From the NCBI RefSeq assembly GCF_036567765.1, contig NZ_DATCTU010000007.1:62001-126000 (forward strand): 64,000 bases of DNA, read 5' to 3'. Shown here piece after piece: positions 1-7,314 of this stretch; position 1 is the stretch's first letter; each line of letters opens with the position of its first letter. The DNA comes from Pseudobacteroides sp. GTDB lineage: Bacteria > Bacillota > Clostridia > Acetivibrionales > DSM-2933. Made by a program: the position numbers and the translations under genes. The notes under the pieces were generated by a model. The model was not told the origin of the DNA. It worked only from the letters and a program-made list of their open reading frames with translations, and searched no databases.

Positions 1-180
1 CCCGATGGAGAAGTAAGGATTCTGGATGTGGATGAGGTAGCAGATGCACTTGACGATAATATAATAACAAAGAAGCAAGCAAGTGATTCACTGCGAAAAC
101 TTCATAAGCTTTTGGATATGATTTATAAAGACGAGTTTCCTCCTAAGGAATCCAGGGATAAGGAATACTGGAAGGTTTAA
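1..180 (+). CDS. DUF402 family protein, C-terminal end (partial)
   Basis: The window opens inside a reading frame that is open from base 1 and stops with TAA at 178-180. The 59 visible residues (starting PDGEVRILDVDEVADAL) have the pattern seen at the end of DUF402 domains: a short strand with an LDVDE motif, then a helix with ITKKQA, where a bound phosphate substrate is usually handled by the upstream beta barrel. DUF402 proteins act as nucleoside di/triphosphate phosphatases or RNA-binding factors. The start and most of the domain lie outside the window, so the family call rests on the tail alone. Confidence 0.55.
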   Translation, partial: PDGEVRILDVDEVADALDDNIITKKQASDSLRKLHKLLDMIYKDEFPPKESRDKEYWKV

Positions 181-243
181 AGCATATGTAAATATTTATT
201 AATATTTTTAATACAGTTAATACAGCTATTAAGGAGAATATAA

Positions 244-1089
244 ATGGGAAAATTCATTGATTTGCATACCCACTCAACCGCTTCAGACGGAAGCCTTACA
301 CCAAGAGAGCTTGTAAGACATGCGAAAAATATGGGGCTCTCTGCAATAGCACTTACAGACCATGATACAATTGACGGGATAGAGGAAGCCTTTGATGAAG
401 GAAGAAAGGTTGGGCTTGAGGTAATAGCAGGCCTGGAAATAAGTGTTGAATATAACCCTGAAATGCATATGCTTGGGTATTTTTTTAACGATACATACAT
501 GAACATAACAAAGGTATTGGATGGACTAATCAAGAAGAGAAATGAGAGAAATCCCAAAATTGTTAATAAGCTCAATGAGCTGGGATGTCACATAACAATG
601 GAGGAAGTAATCGGCGAGGCGGCAGGTAAGGTGGTTGCAAGGCCCCATATAGCCAGGGTTTTACTTAAAAAAGGATATGTGAAGAGTGTTCAGGATGCCT
701 TTGAAAGGTATCTGGCAGCCGACAAGCCTGCATTTTTTCCAAAATCCAAGTATACCCCGGAGGAGGGTATCAAGGAAATACTTGGGGCAGGTGGAATCCC
801 TGTTCTTGCACATCCCATATACCTGTATCTTAATCAAAAACGACTGGATAAGCTTTTGAAGGATCTTGTTTCCTATGGGTTAAAGGGAATTGAAGCCCAC
901 TATGTTGATAATACAATTGATGACACAGGAAACCTTCTGAGGCTGGCAATAAAGTATGACCTTCTTGTAACGGGCGGCAGCGATTATCACGGCAGTTTAA
1001 AGCCTGCGATTGAAATAGGAAAGGGAAGAGGTAATCTCAAAATACCATACGAACTTCTTGACAAAATGAGGATAATTGGGGGCACTTGA
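244..1089 (+). CDS. PHP domain phosphoesterase (TrpH/YciV-like)
   Basis: This 281-residue protein has the metal ligands of the PHP superfamily: HTH (residues 8-10) in DLHTHS, TDHD (38-41), GLEIS with Glu65, His75 in MHMLGY, an HPI motif near residue 190 and GGSDYHG near 245. PHP proteins of this size (RNase AM/YciV, also annotated TrpH) hydrolyse 3',5'-nucleoside bisphosphates or trim short RNA 5' ends using two or three metal ions. The ATG follows AAGGAG with good spacing. It is separated from the upstream gene by 63 bases and from smpB by a terminator hairpin. The exact substrate cannot be read from sequence. Confidence 0.88.
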   Translation: MGKFIDLHTHSTASDGSLTPRELVRHAKNMGLSAIALTDHDTIDGIEEAFDEGRKVGLEVIAGLEISVEYNPEMHMLGYFFNDTYMNITKVLDGLIKKRNERNPKIVNKLNELGCHITMEEVIGEAAGKVVARPHIARVLLKKGYVKSVQDAFERYLAADKPAFFPKSKYTPEEGIKEILGAGGIPVLAHPIYLYLNQKRLDKLLKDLVSYGLKGIEAHYVDNTIDDTGNLLRLAIKYDLLVTGGSDYHGSLKPAIEIGKGRGNLKIPYELLDKMRIIGGT

Positions 1090-1149
1090 CACCTAATTTT
1101 AACGTGATATAATAATAGAGTAATTGATATCGGTTTTGTGTAAAAAATG

Positions 1150-1174
1150 CCCTTCACAAAGAAGGGTTATTTTT
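1150..1174 (+). terminator. Rho-independent terminator between the PHP gene and smpB
   Basis: CCCTTC (1150-1155) pairs with GAAGGG (1161-1166) across a 5-base loop and is followed by TTATTTTT. It lies inside the open frame upstream of smpB, which argues that smpB starts at 1199 and not at an earlier in-frame codon. Confidence 0.75.
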
Positions 1175-1198
1175 ATCGTACTGGCAGGTGAATGGACA

Positions 1199-1663
1199 AT
1201 GGATAAAGAATCAATAAAACCAATAACACAAAATAAAAAGGCAAGACATGACTATTTTATAGAGCAAACCATTGAGACTGGGATAGTCTTGTCAGGAACA
1301 GAGGTTAAGTCCATTCGTCAGGGCAAAGTAAACCTAAAAGATAGCTATGCCTCTATAAAAGATGAGGAAGTTATTTTAAGTGGTATGCATATTAGTCCTT
1401 ATGAGCAGGGCAATATATTCAATAAGGACCCAATAAGGGACAGAAAGCTTTTGCTCCACAAGTACGAAATCAGAAGGCTTATAGGCTATGTTCAGCAAAA
1501 AGGGTTGACTTTGGTTCCGGTTCAGTTATACTTTAAAGGCAGCAAGGTTAAGCTTGAGCTTGGGGTTGCCAAAGGTAAAAAGCTCCACGACAAGAGAGAC
1601 GACATCGCGGAAAGAGACGCTAAAAGGGAAATTGACAGAAGGCTTAAGGAAAATAACAGGTAA
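1199..1663 (+). CDS. smpB: SsrA-binding protein SmpB
   Basis: SmpB binds tmRNA and brings it to stalled ribosomes in trans-translation. The protein is 154 residues, the usual length. It shows the typical N-terminal [27 protein letters not shown] barrel strand, here quoted only as the motif [12 protein letters not shown]...GTEVKSIR. It also has KVNLKDSYA, the HISPYEQGN loop and a basic C-terminal tail ([13 protein letters not shown]) that enters the mRNA channel. The ATG at 1199 follows GCAGGTG. The frame is open further upstream, but that part overlaps the terminator hairpin at 1150-1174. The gene directly precedes its RNA partner ssrA, a common arrangement. Confidence 0.97.
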   Translation: MDKESIKPITQNKKARHDYFIEQTIETGIVLSGTEVKSIRQGKVNLKDSYASIKDEEVILSGMHISPYEQGNIFNKDPIRDRKLLLHKYEIRRLIGYVQQKGLTLVPVQLYFKGSKVKLELGVAKGKKLHDKRDDIAERDAKREIDRRLKENNR

Positions 1664-1709
1664 AATTTTGGAATGTTCAAGAAGTAATTCTTAACTCATT
1701 CCGTTACAT

Positions 1710-2090
1710 GGGGGCGTAATGGTTTCGACGGGATTGTTGAGACATAAGTAGCGAGTAGAGGATTCTCGTAGGCCTCTTAAAAAACGAGAACATAAAATTA
1801 AACGCTAAAAACGATAATTTAGCTTACGCGGCTTAATGCCGTGTGCGTCTAGCCCAGGTTCCTGCACCTGGGGGCCTAGGCGTCGATAAGTCAGGCCTTT
1901 TGCATAGGAAGGTTAAATGCTAGAACTGCTGTGGTAGTAGCCTTGAGCCGCAGCGGAACTTAAAGGCTACGGTAGAGTAGACCCTGCCCTTGGGGGATGC
2001 TTGTCAGGAATGCTAAATTGAGGGATACACTCGTAGAAGCTTTTGTGGATATGGTTTCGGACAGGGGTTCGACTCCCCTCGCCTCCACCA
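1710..2090 (+). ncRNA. ssrA: Transfer-messenger RNA (tmRNA)
   Basis: The 5' end GGGGGCG (1710-1716) pairs with CGCCTCC just before the encoded ACCA end (2080-2090), giving the seven-base acceptor stem. A TTCGA T-loop sits at the 3' end (GGGGTTCGACTCCCC). The messenger part resumes at GCT 1804 and reads AKNDNLAYAA followed by TAA at 1834-1836. The A-A C-terminus is the expected protease signal. Pseudoknot-like GC pairs (CCCAGG/CCTGGG near 1854-1873) follow the tag. At 381 nt it is of normal one-piece length. tmRNA genes are frequent integration hot spots, and an accessory island begins right after this one. Confidence 0.97.
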
Positions 2091-2092
2091 TG

Positions 2093-2130
2093 AAAATAGC
2101 AAGTCAATGATACATTGGCTTGCTATTTTT
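2093..2130 (+). terminator. ssrA terminator
   Basis: A 17-bp stem (2093-2109 with 2113-2129, one T-G wobble) closes on the loop ATA. Its 3' arm ends in TATTTTT. It starts three bases after the ACCA end of tmRNA. Confidence 0.9.
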
Positions 2131-2134
2131 CTGT

Positions 2135-2176
2135 GCAAGAAAGGCTTGAAATAACTTGATTTCAAGCCTTTCTTGC
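2135..2176. repeat. Perfect 18-bp inverted repeat with 6-base spacer
   Basis: The arm 2135-2152 (GCAAGAAAGGCTTGAAAT) is matched without error by its reverse complement at 2159-2176, spacer AACTTG. No T-run follows, so it is not a simple second terminator for ssrA. It sits exactly where the backbone gives way to accessory genes. It could be a recombination site, a bidirectional terminator or the trace of an insertion. Confidence 0.8.
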
Positions 2177-2407
2177 CGTTGTGAAGGTTTCTTAAGCTGC
2201 AGATGCCTTGTGCCAATGCAAATCTCTGCACCCTAAAAATTTAATTATGCACTTACTTTTTAACGATTGGTAGAATAATTAAAAAGTCTAGTAATCGTTA
2301 AAAGGTATAATTTTAGTGATTTTCAGTAGATTTACATCTAAATTGGATAGATAATAAAAATTTAGCCTAATCAGTAATAACAACCCGATAGATGGTGTGA
2401 TAGATGT
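2177..2407. other. Intergenic region at the island edge, with an 11-bp inverted repeat
   Basis: No gene is supported here. TTTTAACGATT (2258-2268) and AATCGTTAAAA (2293-2303) form an inverted repeat with a 24-base spacer. The half-site AACGA/TCGTT resembles the operator half-sites in front of the HTH gene at 4337. The rest is AT-rich without clear promoters. Confidence 0.45.
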
Positions 2408-2614
2408 TTATTTTTTTTTATGGGCACCGACGGAACTTACTTTAACACCAAGGACATCTGAAATAGCCGCCGCTCTGCGGCCTAACAAGTCACCAAGTGT
2501 ATTTCTATCTTCTTCGTTAAGTTTGCCCTTGTGAACTTTTACGAAATCTTTTACAGCCTTATCAGCATCGTACAAGTCACTATTGTCGGTATAAATGGTA
2601 GGTTGCTTTTTCAT
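2408..2614 (-). CDS. Small hypothetical protein, third gene of a leftward cassette
   Basis: This is a 68-residue, lysine-rich soluble protein (MKKQPTIYTDNSDLYDADK...). It is preceded on the minus strand by AAAGGAG at good spacing from ATG. It is predicted mostly helical and has no cysteines, signal or membrane segment. It lies 24 bases after the membrane zinc-ribbon gene and shares its direction, so it is probably co-transcribed from the promoter at 3667-3695. I do not recognise the family. The spacing and ribosome binding site support that it is real. Confidence 0.6.
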   Translation of the reverse strand: MKKQPTIYTDNSDLYDADKAVKDFVKVHKGKLNEEDRNTLGDLLGRRAAAISDVLGVKVSSVGAHKKK

Positions 2615-2638
2615 AAGCTTTCTCCTTTCGATTGTTTT

Positions 2639-3157
2639 TTATTGGCTTAGTTTCTGACTATTTTCATCATCAGGATACCAAGCATAATTCTTCTCGCCAC
2701 ATTTCTTGCAAATTATGTATGCAGTATGCGAGTCTGATGTGTTTTCATCAACATACTCAGCGCCGCTTAGTGGTTCATTGCATTTTTTACAAGTACCAAC
2801 ATTTTCTAATTCGATTGCTTGAAAAGCTTCTTCTGATTTATGCTTTTTGTTTATGTGTCTGTATAGGAAGTATGCACCTGTTCCAATTGTAGCGACTACT
2901 GAAACGACAACCACTGCAATCATTGCGCCTTTTCCGCTTTTTACGCACTTCGATGCCCTTGGTAGAATTTTTTTTGCACTCTGGGGAAGTACAGCACTTG
3001 ATGAAATACTTTTAATGTTATCGGATACAGTTTTAGCCGAATGTGTAAAGACTTCTGTTACATTTGAATTTGGTATCCAATCATAATGATAACCACCTGT
3101 ATAGCTGCTACTAACATATTGATTTCCGAAAAACGGGTGTCCCGCATTTCCTGCCAT
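2639..3157 (-). CDS. Membrane-anchored protein with C-terminal zinc ribbon
   Basis: The 172-residue protein has three visible parts. First comes an N-terminal segment with MAGNAGHPFFGNQY. Next is one strongly hydrophobic helix around residues 79-102 (AMIAVVVVSVVATIGTGAYF) followed by a basic HINKKHK stop-transfer sequence. Last is a C-terminal domain with two CxxC pairs (CKKCNEPLSG and CKKCGEKNYAW), the layout of a zinc ribbon. By the positive-inside rule the zinc ribbon should face the cytoplasm. The GHPFxGNQY segment resembles short tags I associate with phage and mobile-element proteins, which I could not verify. Function is unknown. It is the middle gene of the leftward cassette. Confidence 0.65.
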   Translation of the reverse strand: MAGNAGHPFFGNQYVSSSYTGGYHYDWIPNSNVTEVFTHSAKTVSDNIKSISSSAVLPQSAKKILPRASKCVKSGKGAMIAVVVVSVVATIGTGAYFLYRHINKKHKSEEAFQAIELENVGTCKKCNEPLSGAEYVDENTSDSHTAYIICKKCGEKNYAWYPDDENSQKLSQ

Positions 3158-3174
3158 TTAAGCCACCTCTCTTT

Positions 3175-3642
3175 TTATTTGAATAGTTTTTTGGGCCAAT
3201 TGGTCGATGTTCCAATGATCGTTCCAATGATCGGAACTACAAACGGAAGTGATTTTATAAGCACATCGAAAACCATATCAAGTTTATCTGTTGATGTACC
3301 ACCAGCCGCTGTTGCGGCAACAGTTCCAACAACATCCTGAACCTTTGAATAATCTGTTTCATCCAGTTCTTGTTCGCAATCTAATAAAAGAGCTACAACC
3401 TTCGGCAGGACTTCGTTTTCCTTATTGTTTGCAATCTCATAATCAAGGACTGAGCGGATTGCGATATATTGAGTAAAGTTCATTGGCGTTTTATTGTTTT
3501 CAAGATTGCTGATGGTCTGCTTGGTTACACCAATTTTATCGCCCAACACTTCTGCAGTCCACCCGGCAATCTTCCTGATGGGAGATAGGTTCTGCTGTAG
3601 TCTTTTAATCTGGATTTCTCGTTCTTTTATTTTATCAGACAT
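3175..3642 (-). CDS. XRE-family HTH protein with hydrophobic C-terminus
   Basis: Residues about 17-72 form a Cro/CI-type helix-turn-helix (TAEVLGDKIGVTKQTISNLENNKTP is the core, with the turn at LGDKIGVTKQTI). After an acidic linker, residues about 115-150 are small and hydrophobic (KSLPFVVPIIGTIIGT), long enough for a membrane segment, ending in KKLFK. A DNA-binding domain tied to the membrane would suit a sensor-repressor. It is the first gene of the leftward operon, has a GGAGGTG site before ATG, and sits next to a consensus promoter with repeated half-sites that it may control. Confidence 0.75.
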   Translation of the reverse strand: MSDKIKEREIQIKRLQQNLSPIRKIAGWTAEVLGDKIGVTKQTISNLENNKTPMNFTQYIAIRSVLDYEIANNKENEVLPKVVALLLDCEQELDETDYSKVQDVVGTVAATAAGGTSTDKLDMVFDVLIKSLPFVVPIIGTIIGTSTNWPKKLFK

Positions 3643-3666
3643 AATAAGTGCACCTCCATGATTGAA

Positions 3667-3695
3667 ATTATAACACGCATATTTTACATAGTCAA
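3667..3695 (-). promoter_or_regulatory. Sigma-A promoter of the leftward three-gene operon
   Basis: Read on the minus strand: TTGACT (3690-3695), 17-bp spacer, TATAAT (3667-3672), 25 bases before the ATG at 3642. ATATGCGTG lies in the spacer and a similar ATACGCGC lies just upstream, which makes a direct-repeat pair of possible operator sites for the HTH protein. Confidence 0.8.
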
Positions 3696-3699
3696 ATAA

Positions 3700-4253
3700 T
3701 TTTACTGAATAAAATTGCGCGTATATTCTTTTGGCCGAAGTAATATAAAAAAAACAGCCCGATCGAAGGAGCGCAGTTTAGTTGCAGTCTTACTCTATGA
3801 TTTCTGAGCCGTTCCTGACCAAAACCTCTTGGATTTGATACAAACGATACCGAATAAAGCAGCATGAACTATCTGAATAAACACAATATTTCAAGGACTT
3901 TCGGAGGTTGTATGACAACCAACGGAGGCTTTTTTATTTATGGGAAACTACGTGATATGTAGTCTGCTTGTTTTAATAGGTGGATATCAAAACTGTAAAA
4001 ATAGGCTTCGTTTGAGAGTGCTTCTTTTATTTAAGAGTGGATTTGTATTACATAACTGCTAATGCACTTTGGTTTTTGAAGAGTTTTGGGATTGTATATC
4101 GCTAAGGGCGAAGGATGTGTAGCCTTTTCTCCTGAGTGATAATGAAGACTTTTAAATTCGACTGCAGTAGCTATATTTAAATCTATTGTGTTGAAAAAAG
4201 CTTATTTATTAAAAAACATATCTTAAAAAACATATGAACATTTGAATAGCCTA
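3700..4253. other. 554-base region between divergent genes
   Basis: No coding frame of any length with a ribosome binding site is visible. A small hairpin GGTTGT-ATG-ACAACC (about 3918-3932) is followed by AACGGAGGC and TTTTTT, which may be a weak rightward terminator. Short frames in the first 200 bases look like worn gene ends, but none is recognisable. Confidence 0.4.
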
Positions 4254-4306
4254 TTGAAAAACGAATATCGTTATGATATGATGAGTTTCGTTATAATCTA
4301 ACGAAA
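4254..4306 (+). promoter_or_regulatory. Promoter with two palindromic operators for the restriction-locus regulator
   Basis: TTGAAA (4254-4259), 17-bp spacer and TATGAT (4277-4282) make a good promoter. The palindrome AACGA-ATA-TCGTT (4260-4272) fills the spacer. A second one, TTTCGTT (4286-4292) with AACGAAA (4300-4306), covers the start of transcription. Both share the half-site AACGA. This is the layout of an autorepressed controller gene. Confidence 0.8.
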
Positions 4307-4336
4307 ATTGATATTTAATATCCTGAGGTGATATCG

Positions 4337-4552
4337 TTGATTAAGATAAAATTGTCTGAATTACTAGGTAAAAATAAAATGACAAGAAAAGCTCTTGCTG
4401 AGTTAGTCGGTGTACGTCCAAACACTATTGGTGATTTGTACCATGAAAAAGTTAAAAGGGTTGATTTGGATTTGCTTAATAATATTTGTAAGGCTCTTGA
4501 TTGCGGACTAAGTGATTTACTTGAATATCAAGCGGATGAAGAAATAAATTAG
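4337..4552 (+). CDS. Small XRE-family controller protein of the restriction-modification locus
   Basis: This is a 71-residue protein that is almost entirely one Cro/CI helix-turn-helix (ARKALAELVGVRPNTIGDLYHEK in outline, with the turn at LVGVRPNTI). It resembles short controller (C) proteins of restriction-modification systems. I chose the TTG at 4337 because GAGGTGAT lies at the right distance. A GTG at 4328 would be buried in that site. The two AACGA palindromes just upstream are its likely operators. Its role is probably to delay restriction until methylation is complete, by analogy to C proteins (inference). Confidence 0.78.
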   Translation: MIKIKLSELLGKNKMTRKALAELVGVRPNTIGDLYHEKVKRVDLDLLNNICKALDCGLSDLLEYQADEEIN

Positions 4553-4574
4553 CATAAATAGAAAAGGTGATAAA

Positions 4575-6428
4575 ATGAGATATTTAGGCAGCAAAATAAA
4601 ATTGCTGAATACTATAGAAGATATTATTAAGAAATATGACATTGAAGGTTATACGTTTGCAGATTTGTTTTCAGGAACATCCTGTGTGGGTGACTATTTT
4701 AAGGATAGATATAAAATTCAATCTAACGATTTTTTATACTTTTCATATGTTATGAGTAGAGCAAAATTAACTAATAGCAAGACTCCCTCTTTTTCAAATT
4801 TTACTAAGGAGTATAAAAGGAACATTTTTGATTGGCTTAATTCTATTGAATTTACTGCAGATACTAATTATTTTATTTATAATAACTACACTCCAATTGG
4901 TGGGAGAATGTTTTTTACAGAGGAAAATGGGAAAAAGATTGATGGTATTAGAATAAAAATTGAGGATCTTTATAGGGAGCAAATTGTTTCTGAAAATGAG
5001 TATTTTTTTCTATTAGCATCGCTTATTGAGAGTACCACTAAGGTTTCGAACACTTCAGGCACATATGAAGCTTTCTTTAAGTTTTGGGACTCAAGAGCAA
5101 CAAAAGATTTTATAATCGAGCCACTTGAAATAAATCAACAAGAACTTTTTGCACAAAACGATGTTTATAATGAAGAAACAAATAGCTTAGCTAGGCGAAT
5201 TGAAGGAGATATAGCATATATCGATCCTCCATATACTGTAACTCAATATGTTTCAGCATATCATATGTTTGAGACTATTGCTAAGTATGATTCACCCGAT
5301 ATAAAAGGGGTAGGAGGAAAAAGAGGAAGGGGCAATAAAAACTCATTATACGCTCAGAGAACAAAAGCTTTTCAAGCATTTGAGGATTTGTTTAGACAGA
5401 TTAATTACAAACATATACTGTTAAGTTATAGTAATCAAGGCCTTGTTAGTATAGAAGACCTAGTTGAATTGGCAGAGTTATTCGCCAAAGACGGTAGAGT
5501 TTACATAGAAAGCATAGACTATCGAGAGTACCAAAATCATCGGTCAAGCAACAAGCGGAATGGTGAATCCCTCAACGAGGTGATAATATATTTTCAAAAA
5601 GATGTCTCTTTAAATAAATCTCCGCTCAATTATTCTGGTAGCAAGGATACTTTGCTTCCCGCGATAGTTAAAGAACTTCCTTCTTCCATTAATACTTTTG
5701 TTGATGTTATGGGGGGAGCATTTAACGTTGGGGCAAACATCGTAGCTACAGACTGTATTGTTTATAATGAACTCAACCAGTATGTTTATGAAATTATTGA
5801 ATGGCTACTGAAAACGGATAAAACCGAAATTGTGGAAGGTATAGAAAAAAGAATAGCTGATTACAAGTTGGAAAAAGGTAAAAAGGGACCGTTTGATAAA
5901 CTTCGGTTGGCTTATAATGAAGTAGATAAGTGCCCCCTAAATTTGTATTTGCTTCATATGTATTCATTTCAAAATATGATTAGATTCAATAGTGAACATA
6001 AGTTTAATACTCCAATTGGAGTGGCAGGTTATAGTGAAGACATAAAACAACGAATACTAAATTTTAAAGTAAAAGCGAAAAATCTGAAAATGATGAATGT
6101 TGACTATACATCAATAAATTGGAGTGAATATCCTTCGGATACAGTCTTTTATTTTGACCCTCCTTATTTTATTACAAGTGCAGCTTATAACGATGGGAAG
6201 AGAGGAATGAAAGGGTGGTCTGCCGATGAAGAAGTGGAACTATTAAATACTTTAAGCTATATTGATTCATTAGGCTATAAATTTATGTTATCCAATGTAA
6301 TTAATCACAAAGAAAGAACAAATCATTTACTATTGAAGTGGGTGGAAGAACATGGATTTAGAATTATTGACATTGGTATTAGTGGATGGAGATATGCAAA
6401 AAATGAGGTCTTAATAGTAAACTATTAG
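4575..6428 (+). CDS. Fused double D12-class adenine-N6 DNA methyltransferase
   Basis: The 617-residue protein contains two complete D12 (Dam-type, alpha-class) methyltransferases in tandem. Domain 1 has YLGSK (3-7), DLFSGT (30-35, SAM site) and the catalytic DPPY (217-220). Domain 2 has NYSGSK near 352, VDVMGGAFNVG as its SAM motif and DPPY (528-531). Two-domain fusions such as M.FokI methylate the two strands of an asymmetric site, one domain each. By that analogy this enzyme should protect a non-palindromic sequence with an adenine on each strand. It follows the controller gene by 22 bases and heads the restriction genes. The target sequence is not readable. Confidence 0.88.
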   Translation: MRYLGSKIKLLNTIEDIIKKYDIEGYTFADLFSGTSCVGDYFKDRYKIQSNDFLYFSYVMSRAKLTNSKTPSFSNFTKEYKRNIFDWLNSIEFTADTNYFIYNNYTPIGGRMFFTEENGKKIDGIRIKIEDLYREQIVSENEYFFLLASLIESTTKVSNTSGTYEAFFKFWDSRATKDFIIEPLEINQQELFAQNDVYNEETNSLARRIEGDIAYIDPPYTVTQYVSAYHMFETIAKYDSPDIKGVGGKRGRGNKNSLYAQRTKAFQAFEDLFRQINYKHILLSYSNQGLVSIEDLVELAELFAKDGRVYIESIDYREYQNHRSSNKRNGESLNEVIIYFQKDVSLNKSPLNYSGSKDTLLPAIVKELPSSINTFVDVMGGAFNVGANIVATDCIVYNELNQYVYEIIEWLLKTDKTEIVEGIEKRIADYKLEKGKKGPFDKLRLAYNEVDKCPLNLYLLHMYSFQNMIRFNSEHKFNTPIGVAGYSEDIKQRILNFKVKAKNLKMMNVDYTSINWSEYPSDTVFYFDPPYFITSAAYNDGKRGMKGWSADEEVELLNTLSYIDSLGYKFMLSNVINHKERTNHLLLKWVEEHGFRIIDIGISGWRYAKNEVLIVNY

Positions 6429-6444
6429 AAGAAGGAGAAATAAT

Positions 6445-7287
6445 ATGAGTCATGTGTTAGTTGTTCCAGAAGAATTAATAACAAAACTGAGAACTGCACA
6501 CAGTGATCCAGGCACACATGATAAATGGTTAGCTATTGGCGTGGATACTGTAGATGATATGTTAAATTACATAATTAATCGACTAAATAACAAGTATGAA
6601 AAGTTAAACATACAAGGCATTAGAGTTGAAAATAAAACAGTTATAAAAGAGAGAATTAATAATTCAAGTAGAGTATCTATTTTTGCTGGGTATTTAGAAA
6701 ATGAAAAAAAGAATGTTGATGGTTTGTTTTTTTATGTAGATCCTGATGCAGGAAATGCTAATGATTTTTTATCAAGTAAGATACCGCCTGTAATAATTGG
6801 TATATATAATAACTATGCGAATGTGACCAAGGATCTACATATTAATAATATGCCAATATTTGCGATTAGTTTGTGTACAACAAGTAGAGTGAATAATGCC
6901 TCTGTAAAACGTCAGATTATTTGTGCAGAAACTATGGGAATAAACTATTTAGACATATTTGATAACCGATTATACGATGTAATTAATAGTGGTGATGATG
7001 ATATCATAACGTCAATTAATACAATACAACAATTAAATGAATTAATATTGCAAGATGGTTCTAATGATTATTTTACGCTTGATGTAACTACCAGAGAAAT
7101 TAGTATTATATGTTCAAATATGTTAGGAAGAACAAATGATACAGCATATATATATAGATGGTTTTTAAGGGTTATACCGGCGGTATATTTGGCCGCTAAA
7201 GAAAAATATGTAATTAATACTACTTCGTTAACTGGTTTAAATGATGGAGATATTCCTACAATTAGAGATTATATTTTGAAAATATAA
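6445..7287 (+). CDS. Unknown protein between methyltransferase and McrB-like gene (possible restriction subunit)
   Basis: This is a 280-residue soluble protein with a GAAGGAG site before ATG. I do not recognise the family. It is rich in Asn and Ile, lacks membrane segments, and shows strand-helix alternation in the middle (VDGLFFYVDPDAG, VIIGIYNNYA, IFAISLCTTS) that would suit a nuclease or NTPase-like fold. No PD-(D/E)XK or HNH core can be pointed to with confidence. Its place before a McrB-like and a LlaJI-like gene matches the order of the three BsuMI restriction genes ydiR-ydiS-ydjA, so it may be the YdiR counterpart (inference from synteny). Confidence 0.6.
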   Translation: MSHVLVVPEELITKLRTAHSDPGTHDKWLAIGVDTVDDMLNYIINRLNNKYEKLNIQGIRVENKTVIKERINNSSRVSIFAGYLENEKKNVDGLFFYVDPDAGNANDFLSSKIPPVIIGIYNNYANVTKDLHINNMPIFAISLCTTSRVNNASVKRQIICAETMGINYLDIFDNRLYDVINSGDDDIITSINTIQQLNELILQDGSNDYFTLDVTTREISIICSNMLGRTNDTAYIYRWFLRVIPAVYLAAKEKYVINTTSLTGLNDGDIPTIRDYILKI

Positions 7288-7314
7288 GGATTAATTAAAA
7301 AGGAGAATACTAAA

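Noticed and set aside
2060..2090. tmRNA 3' end as attachment site with a second copy at the far end
   Set aside because: No second copy of the 3' end is seen near 58760-60260, and the element encodes serine, not tyrosine, recombinases.
2013..2231. Minus-strand reading frame of 72 codons (contains WWRRGESNPCP)
   Set aside because: It is the complement of the tmRNA 3' end; this peptide is a well-known false gene over tRNA-like sequences.
2227..2234. TGCACCCT here and at 58862-58869 as att core
   Set aside because: Eight bases are expected by chance in 64 kb, and no longer identity surrounds the two copies.
4794..4982. Minus-strand frames inside the methyltransferase and other genes
   Set aside because: They lack ribosome sites and family features; they are shadows of the coding strand.
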